In this document: positions 1 through 5,654 of the stretch, in pieces
How positions within the stretch are numbered: position 1 is the first letter of the stretch
Layout: each line of letters opens with the position of its first letter
Source: Lawsonibacter sp.
GTDB lineage: Bacteria > Bacillota > Clostridia > Oscillospirales > Oscillospiraceae
Reading direction: 5' to 3'
Assembly (NCBI GenBank): GCA_020025455.1
Contig: JAHHSC010000069.1
Coordinates: 1-7,028 of the forward strand
DNA length: 7,028 nt
Program-made: the position numbers and the translations under genes
The notes under the pieces: model-generated
Told to the model about the DNA's origin: nothing
Seen by the model: only the letters and a program-made list of their open reading frames with translations
Databases searched by the model: none

Positions 1-53
<53 letters not shown>

Positions 54-98
54 ACATGGGCTGTTTTACGAAACCGTGTTTCGCTCAACGCAAGATGT

Positions 99-127
99 AT
101 GATACCAGAAATTAAACCTTTTGTCAA
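99..127 (-). promoter_or_regulatory. Promoter for tRNA-Ala
   Basis: On the minus strand, TTGACA (127-122) is followed by a 17-nt spacer and TATCAT (104-99), a near-consensus housekeeping sigma promoter. The expected start point is near 92, giving a leader of roughly 40 nt before the tRNA at 53. It lies after the rpsU terminator, so the tRNA is probably its own transcription unit. Confidence 0.8.
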
Positions 128-212
128 CAACAATTTTCAGTTTTTTTCGAGGCGCGCAGATTTTTTTACTGTGCGCTTCTCGCTGCACAAACGGCATCTT
201 CCGTCAGAGAAA

Positions 213-241
213 GCCGCCGCAGCCAAATTGACTGCGGCGGC
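213..241 (-). terminator. rpsU rho-independent terminator
   Basis: A perfect 10-bp GC-rich stem (213-222 paired with 232-241, minus-strand reading GCCGCCGCAG / CTGCGGCGGC) encloses a 9-nt loop and is followed by TTTCTCT. It starts 9 nt after the rpsU stop codon. The U tract is interrupted, but the stem is strong. Confidence 0.85.
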
Positions 242-249
242 TATACTGC

Positions 250-432
250 TTAGTAATACTTCTTGCGGTTCTTACGGGCAGCCTCAGACTTCTTGCGGCG
301 CTTAACGCTGGGGCTCTCATAATGCTCGCGCTTGCGGACCTCGGCCAGCACGCCAGACTTGGCACAGCTACGCTTGAATCGCTTCAGAGCACTCTCGAGA
401 GACTCATTCTCTCGCACACGGATTTCCGACAT
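250..432 (-). CDS. rpsU: 30S ribosomal protein bS21
   Basis: Encodes a 60-residue, strongly basic protein of the small ribosomal subunit family bS21, which in well-studied bacteria acts near the 3' end of 16S rRNA during initiation. The family is recognisable from the N-terminal SEIRVRENESLESALKRFKR, then a middle KREHYESPSVKRRKKSEAAR segment and the basic tail NRKKYY. The length is shorter than E. coli S21 (71 residues) but normal for Bacillota. The start is fixed by a GGAGGGAGGG ribosome-binding site at 450-441, 8 nt before the ATG. It has its own consensus promoter and terminator. leuS upstream has no visible terminator, so readthrough from leuS is possible. Confidence 0.97.
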   Translation of the reverse strand: MSEIRVRENESLESALKRFKRSCAKSGVLAEVRKREHYESPSVKRRKKSEAARKNRKKYY

Positions 433-456
433 TTATATTTCCCTCCCTCCGGCGCA

Positions 457-472
457 GCAGGGCGTCCCCTGC
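457..472 (-). promoter_or_regulatory. Hairpin in the rpsU 5' leader
   Basis: The minus-strand transcript contains GCAGGG-GACG-CCCTGC, a 6-bp stem with a 4-nt loop, extendable by one G-U pair. It ends 6 nt upstream of the rpsU ribosome-binding site, inside a leader of about 70 nt. The position would suit translational control, but no protein-binding motif is recognised and the role is unknown. Confidence 0.4.
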
Positions 473-509
473 CACGTAAGGGCCATTATTCTATGGCTTT
501 AACAGTAAC

Positions 510-538
510 ATTATATTTGCTAATTGTGGTTCTGTCAA
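510..538 (-). promoter_or_regulatory. rpsU promoter, full sigma-70/sigma-A consensus
   Basis: TTGACA at 538-533 and TATAAT at 515-510 (minus strand) are separated by exactly 17 nt, matching the housekeeping consensus at every hexamer position. The predicted start is near 503, giving a leader of about 70 nt. It begins about 40 nt after the leuS stop, so rpsU does not depend on the leucine-controlled leuS transcript. Confidence 0.88.
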
Positions 539-576
539 GAGTAGATTTGTAAATGAGCTGTAAATTTCGTCTTTTC

Positions 577-2997
577 TTATTTCAGGATCAGGCTGACCAG
601 CTTACCGCGGACCACGATGGTCTTGACCAGGGTCTTACCCTCGGCCAGCTTTGCGATCTTGGGCTCGGCCAGCGCGGCAGCCACGATCTCCTCATCGGTA
701 CTCTCGACGGGCACAACGATATTGGCTTTCACCTTGCCGCTGACCTGAACCGCCATCTGGACGGTAGATGCCACCGTCTTGCTCTCGTCATACTCGGGCC
801 AGGGGTGCTGTCCCGCCTGACCGCCGTAACCGGCCATCTCCCACAGCTCCTCGCACAGGTGCGGTGCGAAGGGGGACAGCATCAGCAGCAGAGCCTTCAT
901 ATCCCCGCGGCTAGCGCCGTTGGCGTAGAAATCGTTGACCAGGGACATGAGCGTGGCAATTGCGGTGTTAAACTTCATAGCCTCGATGTCATCCGACACC
1001 TTTTTGATGGCCTTGTGGATTGCGGCCTCGTTTGCCTTGGAGTACGCTTCCCCCTCGTGCTCACGCTCGGTAGCCAGATTCCACACACGGTTCAGGAAGC
1101 GCTTGCAGCCCTCCACACCCTTATCAGACCAGGCCGCAGCCTTTTCAAAGTCACCGATGAACATGATATAGGTACGCATGGTATCGGCGCCGTAGGCTTC
1201 CACGATGTCGTTGGGGTTGATGACGTTACCGCGGCTCTTAGACATTTTCTCGCCGCCCTCGCCAAGGATCATGCCATGGGAGGTACGCTTCTTGTAGGGC
1301 TCCTTGGTGGGGACCACACCGATGTCATAGAGGAACTTGTGCCAGAAGCGGCTGTACAGCAGGTGCAGGGTAGTGTGCTCCATGCCGCCGTTGTACCAGT
1401 CCACAGGGGACCAGTACTCCATGGCCTCCTTGGAAGCCAGGGCCTGGTCGTTGTGGGGGTCCATATAGCGCAGGAAGTACCAGCTGGAGCCGGCCCACTG
1501 GGGCATGGTGTCGGTCTCGCGCTTGGCGGGTCCGCCGCAGCAGGGGCAGGTGGTGTTGACCCAGTCGGTCATCTTAGAGATGGGGGACTCGCCGTCGTCG
1601 GTGGGCTCGTAGCTGTCCACTTCAGGCAGCAGCAGGGGCAGCTGATCCTCGGGAACGGGCTGCCAGCCGCACTTCTCACAGTAAATCATGGGGATGGGCT
1701 CGCCCCAGTAGCGCTGACGGGAGAAAACCCAGTCACGGAGCTTGAAGTTGACTTTGGCCTTGCCGATGCCCTTCTCCTCCAGCCACTTGGTGATGGCGGG
1801 GATTGCCTCCTGAACAGTCAGGCCGTTCAGGAAGTCGGAGTTGACCAGAACGCCGGTGTCGTCCTTAGCGGTGAAGGCCGCCTCCTGCACGTTCTCACCG
1901 CCAGCGACCACCTCGATGATCTCGCAGCCGAACTTTTTGGCAAACTCCCAGTCGCGGTCATCGTGGGCGGGCACGGCCATGATAGCGCCGGTGCCGTAGG
2001 TGGCCAGGACATAGTCGGAGATGAAAATGGGGATCTCCTTGCCATTGACCGGGTTGATGCCGCGCACGCCGTCCAGGCGCACGCCGGTCTTTTCCTTGTT
2101 CAGCTCCGTGCGCTCCAGGTCGGACTTGGAGGCGGCCACCTTCTGGTAGGCCATGATCTCGTCGGCGTTGGCCAGCTTGCCCTGCGTCAGCCAGTTCTTC
2201 ACCAGCTCATGCTCGGGGGAGAGCACCATGTAGGTGGCGCCGAACAGGGTGTCGGGGCGGGTGGTGAACACCACGATGTCCTCCCCAGTGGTGGCCTTAA
2301 AGATCACCTCAGCACCAGTAGAGCGGCCGATCCAGTTCTTCTGCTGGGTCTTGACACGGTCATTGAAGTCCACCTCGTCCAGATCGTCGATGAGGCGCTG
2401 GGCATAGGCGGTAATTTTCAGCATCCACTGGCTCTTCTCCTTGCGGATTACAGGGGAGCCGCAGCGCTCACACACGCCGTCCACGACCTCCTCATTGGCC
2501 AGTACACACTTACAGGAGGTGCACCAGTTCACGGGCATCGTAGTCTTGTAGGCCAGACCCTTCTTCCACAGCTGGAGGAAAATCCACTGGGTCCACTTGT
2601 AATAGCTGGGATCGGTGGTATTGACCACGCGGTCCCAGTCGAAGGAGTAGCCCAGCATCTGCAGCTGCTTGGTGAAGTTTGCGATGTTGTCGTGGGTCAC
2701 CTTGGCGGGGTGAATGTGGTTCTTGATGGCAAAGTTCTCCGTGGGCAGACCAAAGGCGTCGTAGCCCATGGGGAACAGGACATTATAGCCGTCCATACGC
2801 TTCTTGCGGGCAATGACGTCCATAGCGGTATAGGGGCGGGCATGGCCCACGTGCAGGCCGTTGCCGGAGGGATAGGGGAACTCGACCAGACCGTAGAACT
2901 TAGGCTTGCTGGTGTCGCCGTTCTTGCTGGCGAAGGTGCCCTCCTCCTGCCATTTCTTCTGCCATTTTGTTTCGATGGCGGTGAAATCATACTTCAT
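577..2997 (-). CDS. leuS: Leucine--tRNA ligase
   Basis: A cytoplasmic class Ia aminoacyl-tRNA synthetase of 806 residues, the usual bacterial size, which charges tRNA-Leu using ATP. The catalytic HIGH-type motif is HVGH at residues 49-52 (PYPSGNGLHVGHARPY) and the KMSKS loop is at 584-588. A zinc-knuckle pair CxxC is at 159/162 and 176/179. The inserted CP1 editing domain that removes mischarged amino acids includes TTRPDT (245-250) and GTGAIMAVPAHDDRD (335-349). The tRNA-dependent WVFSRQRYWGEPIP stretch is at 423-436, and an anticodon-binding helical region follows residue 610. The frame stays open upstream to 3081, but that extension runs through the T-box terminator; the ATG at 2997 has GGAGG 8 nt upstream and starts the family-typical MKYDFTAIE. 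Expression is controlled by a leucine T-box leader. No terminator is seen before the rpsU promoter. Confidence 0.98.
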   Translation of the reverse strand: MKYDFTAIETKWQKKWQEEGTFASKNGDTSKPKFYGLVEFPYPSGNGLHVGHARPYTAMDVIARKKRMDGYNVLFPMGYDAFGLPTENFAIKNHIHPAKVTHDNIANFTKQLQMLGYSFDWDRVVNTTDPSYYKWTQWIFLQLWKKGLAYKTTMPVNWCTSCKCVLANEEVVDGVCERCGSPVIRKEKSQWMLKITAYAQRLIDDLDEVDFNDRVKTQQKNWIGRSTGAEVIFKATTGEDIVVFTTRPDTLFGATYMVLSPEHELVKNWLTQGKLANADEIMAYQKVAASKSDLERTELNKEKTGVRLDGVRGINPVNGKEIPIFISDYVLATYGTGAIMAVPAHDDRDWEFAKKFGCEIIEVVAGGENVQEAAFTAKDDTGVLVNSDFLNGLTVQEAIPAITKWLEEKGIGKAKVNFKLRDWVFSRQRYWGEPIPMIYCEKCGWQPVPEDQLPLLLPEVDSYEPTDDGESPISKMTDWVNTTCPCCGGPAKRETDTMPQWAGSSWYFLRYMDPHNDQALASKEAMEYWSPVDWYNGGMEHTTLHLLYSRFWHKFLYDIGVVPTKEPYKKRTSHGMILGEGGEKMSKSRGNVINPNDIVEAYGADTMRTYIMFIGDFEKAAAWSDKGVEGCKRFLNRVWNLATEREHEGEAYSKANEAAIHKAIKKVSDDIEAMKFNTAIATLMSLVNDFYANGASRGDMKALLLMLSPFAPHLCEELWEMAGYGGQAGQHPWPEYDESKTVASTVQMAVQVSGKVKANIVVPVESTDEEIVAAALAEPKIAKLAEGKTLVKTIVVRGKLVSLILK

Positions 2998-3030
2998 TTT
3001 ATATTCCTCCAATGAGCGGCCGGAAGATGC

Positions 3031-3065
3031 AAAAACGCCCCCGGCCGGAATTCGGCCAGGGGCGT
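3031..3065 (-). terminator. T-box regulated terminator of leuS leader
   Basis: A 13-bp stem (one G-U pair) with a 5-nt loop, 3065-3035 on the minus strand, begins ACGCCCCTGGCCG and is followed directly by five T residues. It lies between the T-box sequence and the leuS ribosome-binding site, as expected of the attenuator formed when tRNA-Leu is charged. Confidence 0.92.
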
Positions 3066-3310
3066 AGAAACGCGATACCACCCTGATTCAGCTGCCGGTC
3101 ACCCGAACAGCCCTCTATGGCCCGTCACAGCGACGGAACCGGGGCGAATAACGACGCCAGCCGTCCTCCCCTACACCGCACAGCGCTGTTCGGGGCGGAA
3201 GCTCCGGGACCAGTTATACACAAAGCGTCTCTGCTGACTCGCACCGACCGTCAGCTCTCTGCCAGAGGACCGCTCTGTCTTTCTTCCCATCATTGCCTTT
3301 GCTTATACAG
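3031..3310 (-). promoter_or_regulatory. Leucine T-box leader of leuS
   Basis: A tRNA-sensing riboswitch in the leuS leader. The T-box sequence AGGGTGGTATCGCG is at 3084-3071; its UGGU can pair with the acceptor end of uncharged tRNA-Leu, whose discriminator base is A. Stem I is drawn by complementarity: CAGAGCG pairs with CGCTTTG, CTCTG with CAGAG, and CTGAC with GTCAG, leaving an AG-rich bulge and a terminal loop with GGTGCGA. The internal loop below carries a CTG at 3213-3211 followed by a purine, a good leucine specifier codon. A 10-bp complementary pair (3194-3185 with 3111-3102) closes the middle region, which holds small hairpins. The terminator at 3065-3031 is the off-state. Stem boundaries were drawn by eye. 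Confidence 0.93.
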
Positions 3311-3316
3311 TTTCAT

Positions 3317-3345
3317 ATTCTAGGCATATTTTCCCCGTTTGTCAA
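3317..3345 (-). promoter_or_regulatory. leuS promoter
   Basis: TTGACA (3345-3340), a 17-nt spacer and TAGAAT (3322-3317) on the minus strand place the start near 3310, just before T-box stem I. The unit follows the upstream terminator at 3375-3412. Confidence 0.85.
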
Positions 3346-3374
3346 GCGTTTTCACGGCTAAAACCCAAAGAAAT

Positions 3375-3412
3375 GCACAGACACCCCTGAGCCTGCTCTG
3401 GGGTGTCTGTGC
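3375..3412 (-). terminator. Hairpin terminator after the orphan coding tail
   Basis: A perfect 13-bp inverted repeat (GCACAGACACCCC / GGGGTGTCTGTGC) encloses a 12-nt loop. On the minus strand it is followed by ATTTCTTTGGGTTTT, a moderately T-rich run. It begins 12 nt after the stop codon of the orphan tail and separates it from the leuS promoter. Confidence 0.72.
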
Positions 3413-3424
3413 CTCGTATCTCGG

Positions 3425-3517
3425 TTACGCAGGTTCTTTGTCCCAGCTCACGATGGAGCCGTTGGAGCCGGCGTGGCCCAGCGCCTTGGCTCTGGCACCG
3501 CTCTGGCCCAGTTTTAG
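3425..3517 (-). pseudogene. Orphan 3' end of an unidentified gene
   Basis: Thirty codons ending in TAA, reading from LKLGQSGARAKA through GHAGSNGSIVSW to DKEPA. Codon use looks like a real gene here: most third positions are G or C, with CTG, GGC, GCC, AAC, GTG and AGC favoured. A hairpin terminator follows 12 nt after the stop. There is no start codon or ribosome-binding site of its own. The frame can be opened from an ATG overlapping the bioY stop (ATGA), giving 48 codons, but that path runs through the bioY terminator hairpin and its T6 tract. The likely reading is the tail of a gene whose body was lost when bioY or its terminator arrived. I do not recognise the protein. Confidence 0.42.
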
Positions 3518-3518
3518 G

Positions 3519-3557
3519 CAAAAAACAAGCCTTACGGGTGGTTCCCGCAAGGCTTGT
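3519..3557 (-). terminator. bioY rho-independent terminator
   Basis: The minus strand reads ACAAGCCTTGCGGG, loop AACCA, CCCGTAAGGCTTGT (14 bp with one G-U), then a run of T residues. It starts 10 nt after the bioY stop codon, a textbook intrinsic terminator. Confidence 0.93.
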
Positions 3558-3567
3558 GCGTTTCGAT

Positions 3568-4113
3568 TCATCGTGCCAGACCGGCCTGCTCCAGCCGCTC
3601 GCGCAGCATGGGTCCCACCGCCAGGCTGATCAGAATTTTGACCAGGTCGCCGGGCAGGAACGGAATGACGCAGGCAGTCAGTGCGGGAGCCAGTGCGCTG
3701 TCCATGGCGAAGCAGAACCAGGCGGTTCCCAGTGCGTACAAAACTGCGGTGGCCAGCATCATGCCCGCTAACTGTACCAGTCTCTTTCTGGGAAACCGGT
3801 CCACAAAGAGGCCGGATATCAGAACCATCGGCAGATAGCCCAGGATGTAGCCGCCGGTGGGCCCCATCAGCTTGCCAAGGCCGCCGGCAAAGCCGCTGAA
3901 CACGGGCATACCGACCGCACCCAGCAGGATATAGACCAAAACCGCCGCCGTTCCCCTTTTCCAGCTCAGTACATAGGCCGTCAGGTAAACCACCAGCGTG
4001 GCCAGCGAGAGCGGCACAGGTCCGATGGGCAGTGCAAAGGGAGACACCACTGCCAGCACAGCGGCCATGACTGCCACGGCAGCCATGGTATAAACAGGGG
4101 TATTGTGTTTCAT
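3568..4113 (-). CDS. bioY: Biotin transporter BioY (ECF S component)
   Basis: A 181-residue integral membrane protein with about six hydrophobic segments, the substrate-binding S component of an energy-coupling-factor vitamin transporter; it binds biotin and normally works with a shared EcfA/EcfA'/EcfT module, which is not in this window. Family signatures are visible: GPVPLSLATLVVYLTAY (31-47), GMPVFSGFAGGLGKL (68-82) with GPTGGYILGY (84-93), and a C-terminal IPFLPGDLVKILIS (150-163). The ATG at 4113 is chosen because AAGGTGG (4127-4121) lies 7 nt before it; an ATG six bases further upstream would crowd the ribosome-binding site. Its promoter overlaps a BirA-like operator, so import is probably repressed when biotin is plentiful. 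Its terminator follows directly. Confidence 0.96.
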   Translation of the reverse strand: MKHNTPVYTMAAVAVMAAVLAVVSPFALPIGPVPLSLATLVVYLTAYVLSWKRGTAAVLVYILLGAVGMPVFSGFAGGLGKLMGPTGGYILGYLPMVLISGLFVDRFPRKRLVQLAGMMLATAVLYALGTAWFCFAMDSALAPALTACVIPFLPGDLVKILISLAVGPMLRERLEQAGLAR

Positions 4114-4134
4114 ATACATTCCACCTTCCAACAA

Positions 4135-4166
4135 CTGTAAACCGGTCAATACTAATTAGTTTACAA
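4135..4166 (-). promoter_or_regulatory. BirA-type biotin operator of bioY
   Basis: An inverted repeat TTGTAAACT (4166-4158) - 14 nt - GGTTTACAG (4143-4135) matches the known BirA operator pattern TTGTAAACC-N14/15-GGTTTACAA except at one position in each half. One half-site contains the -10 element TAAACT, so bound biotinyl-AMP-BirA would block the promoter. This implies a BirA with a DNA-binding domain encoded elsewhere in the genome. Confidence 0.85.
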
Positions 4167-4186
4167 TTATGTTTGGAAATTGTCAA
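4158..4186 (-). promoter_or_regulatory. bioY promoter
   Basis: TTGACA (4186-4181), a 17-nt spacer and TAAACT (4163-4158) on the minus strand, with a predicted start near 4151 and a leader of about 38 nt. The start point lies inside the BirA-like operator. Confidence 0.82.
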
Positions 4187-4202
4187 CCTTAATTTAAGAT
4201 GG

Positions 4203-4970
4203 TTAACCGTTAGGCTTCAGGAAACACTCCGGCCCCCGATACCGGACCTTTCCCACGCTGGCTGCACCGTACTCGATGGCTTCGGTGGGGCACTGGGTAA
4301 TACAGGCCATACAGTGGGTACAGCTGCCGCTCCAGCTGGGCTTCCCGTCTGTCAGACTGATATTTTGCAGGGGGCAGACCTCCACGCACTTGCCGCAGCC
4401 CACGCACTTCTCCCCCGCCCTGAACTTTTTGTCCTTGACAATCACGCGGTAGAACACTGGGTTTACAGGGCCGGATTTGAGCGCGCCCATCACACCCGCC
4501 CTCTGATCCTGAAGTTCCTCCCCCGCCAGGATGGTGTGGGCAGCAGACTCCAGCAGCGGACGAGCTGCTTTGATCCGATGGCGGCACTCCTCCTTGGGTG
4601 GTACATCAAAGAGGGCAATGTAGTTTTCGGGCATGAGCACCTCCAGCGTGCCCCGGTAGTGGAGGTTCTTCTCTCCGCACAGTTTGGCATTTGTCTTGGC
4701 GGCCTTCCCGATGCCGTCTCCGCACGTCATGACAAAGTAGGCATCGCCGCTGCCTTCAAAACTGCCCGAGCGAATGAAGTCCCGAAAAACCCTGGGCAGG
4801 CGCCAGGCGTAGGTCGGGGCCACAAATACCCATGGCTTTCCTGAGCGCAGATCGGCGGCCACTCCGCTTCGGATGTAGTGGAATGCGTCCAAACTCTCGT
4901 CACCCAGCAGATCGGCCAGCATCTGGGCACAGTATCGGCTGTTTCCGGTACCGGAAAAATATACGACCAT
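4203..4970 (-). CDS. EFR1-family flavodoxin/ferredoxin fusion protein
   Basis: A 255-residue probable electron-transfer protein. The N-terminus YFSGTGNSRYCA (4-15) is the flavodoxin-like FMN phosphate-binding loop, and flavodoxin-like segments (VFVAPTYAWRLPR, 48-60; FVMTCGDGIG, 79-88) follow. The C-terminus carries two [4Fe-4S] motifs of the CxxCxxCxxxCP type: Cys189/192/195/199 and Cys217/220/223/227. This order is that of the EFR1 family of clostridial proteins, whose redox partner and substrate are mostly unknown. The protein is expected to be cytoplasmic, as no signal peptide or membrane segment is seen. The GTG/ATG choice is simple: the ATG at 4970 follows a purine-rich GGAGAGGA. It starts 14 nt after the def stop, so the two probably share a transcript. 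No clear terminator separates it from bioY. Confidence 0.93.
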   Translation of the reverse strand: MVVYFSGTGNSRYCAQMLADLLGDESLDAFHYIRSGVAADLRSGKPWVFVAPTYAWRLPRVFRDFIRSGSFEGSGDAYFVMTCGDGIGKAAKTNAKLCGEKNLHYRGTLEVLMPENYIALFDVPPKEECRHRIKAARPLLESAAHTILAGEELQDQRAGVMGALKSGPVNPVFYRVIVKDKKFRAGEKCVGCGKCVEVCPLQNISLTDGKPSWSGSCTHCMACITQCPTEAIEYGAASVGKVRYRGPECFLKPNG

Positions 4971-4984
4971 ATTCCTCTCCCCCC

Positions 4985-5395
4985 TTAGATGATGACGCCT
5001 TCGCAGTGGTCGATTTCATGTTGGATGATCTGGGCGGTCCAGCCGGTATAGGTCTTGAACCGGGTCTGAAACTTCTCATTCTGGTACTGGACCTTGATCG
5101 ACTTCCAGCGTTTGGCCGGGCGGACGCCCAGCAGAGACAGGCAGCCCTCCTCCGCCTGATAGGGGGTGGCGCGCTTTACAATCTCCGGGTTGAACATAAC
5201 CATATACGTTCCATCGTTATCAAAGGCAATGATACGCTTGTTGACGCCGATCATGTTGGCAGCCATACCCACACAGCCGGCCCGATTGGCCTGCAGTGTC
5301 TCCAGCAGGTCCTGGGCTACCTCCAGATCCGCCGGGGTGGCAGGCTCTGCCTTCTGGGCCAGAAAGCTCTCATCTCTCATAATCTCTCGAACCAT
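4985..5395 (-). CDS. def: Peptide deformylase, short divergent form
   Basis: A 136-residue metalloenzyme family member that removes the formyl group from the N-terminal methionine of new proteins. Motif II is EGCLS (83-87, metal ligand Cys85) and motif III is QHEIDH (125-130, ligands His126 and His130, catalytic Glu127). Motif I is atypical: VGMAANMIG (42-50) against the usual GxGxAAxQ, so the conserved glutamine position is Met48. It is shorter than E. coli Def (169 residues), lacking a long C-terminal extension. The ATG at 5395 has GGAGG 7 nt upstream. It heads an apparent def-EFR1 operon from an extended -10 promoter. A second canonical deformylase elsewhere would not be surprising, so the role as the main housekeeping enzyme is uncertain. 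Confidence 0.9.
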   Translation of the reverse strand: MVREIMRDESFLAQKAEPATPADLEVAQDLLETLQANRAGCVGMAANMIGVNKRIIAFDNDGTYMVMFNPEIVKRATPYQAEEGCLSLLGVRPAKRWKSIKVQYQNEKFQTRFKTYTGWTAQIIQHEIDHCEGVII

Positions 5396-5427
5396 TGTCG
5401 TTCCTCCAAACTAAACTGACTGTCCCC

Positions 5428-5436
5428 ATTGTACCA
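5428..5436 (-). promoter_or_regulatory. Extended -10 promoter of def-EFR1
   Basis: The minus strand reads TGGTACAAT, an extended -10 with TACAAT at 5433-5428. No good -35 hexamer is seen at 16-18 nt. The predicted start is near 5421, about 26 nt before the def ATG. The stretch from 5437 to 5522 between this and the upstream terminator shows no gene. Confidence 0.68.
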
Positions 5437-5522
5437 CAGGTTTGCGAAAAAAGCTGCCGCGAACTGCAAGCAAATTCTCTTCTTTCCGCCGATTCCGTCT
5501 TGGCTTTGGATTGGCAAACGAA

Positions 5523-5554
5523 AGGAGCGGCTGCGCCAGCGCGCAGCCGCTCCT
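5523..5554 (-). terminator. Terminator of the decarboxylase operon
   Basis: A perfect 14-bp inverted repeat AGGAGCGGCTGCGC / GCGCAGCCGCTCCT with a 4-nt loop, followed on the minus strand by TTCGTTTG. It lies about 100 nt after the beta-subunit stop. The U tract is interrupted but the stem is very stable. Confidence 0.8.
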
Positions 5555-5654
5555 CATTGGAACAAATCTTAACTTCGTAAGGATGCAGAACCCGTCTTAA
5601 ACGAACGCGGTACAGCGGATGCGTTCTTTTGTCGTGTTCAACCCTTACAGGCCA

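Noticed and set aside
553..3015. 820-codon open frame on the plus strand opposite leuS
   Set aside because: It mirrors leuS almost end to end, is rich in Gly/His/Leu/Val without any recognisable domain, and has no promoter or ribosome-binding site. It results from biased codon use in leuS.
2998..3081. 28-residue N-terminal extension of LeuS
   Set aside because: The extension would be translated from within the T-box and terminator sequence, and the ATG at 2997 has a well-placed GGAGG and the conserved family start.
3117..3323. Plus-strand 68-codon frame between leuS and bioY
   Set aside because: It lies wholly within the antisense of the T-box leader and leuS promoter, with no ribosome-binding site or recognisable protein.
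3425..4186. 253-codon minus-strand frame overlapping bioY
   Set aside because: Over bioY it is an out-of-frame shadow. Only its last 30 codons, beyond the bioY terminator, look coding and are reported separately.
5603..5626. GAACGC/GCGTTC hairpin followed by TTTT on the plus strand
   Set aside because: Six pairs with a 12-nt loop is weak and no plus-strand gene precedes it; the 14-bp hairpin at 5523-5554 is a far better terminator.
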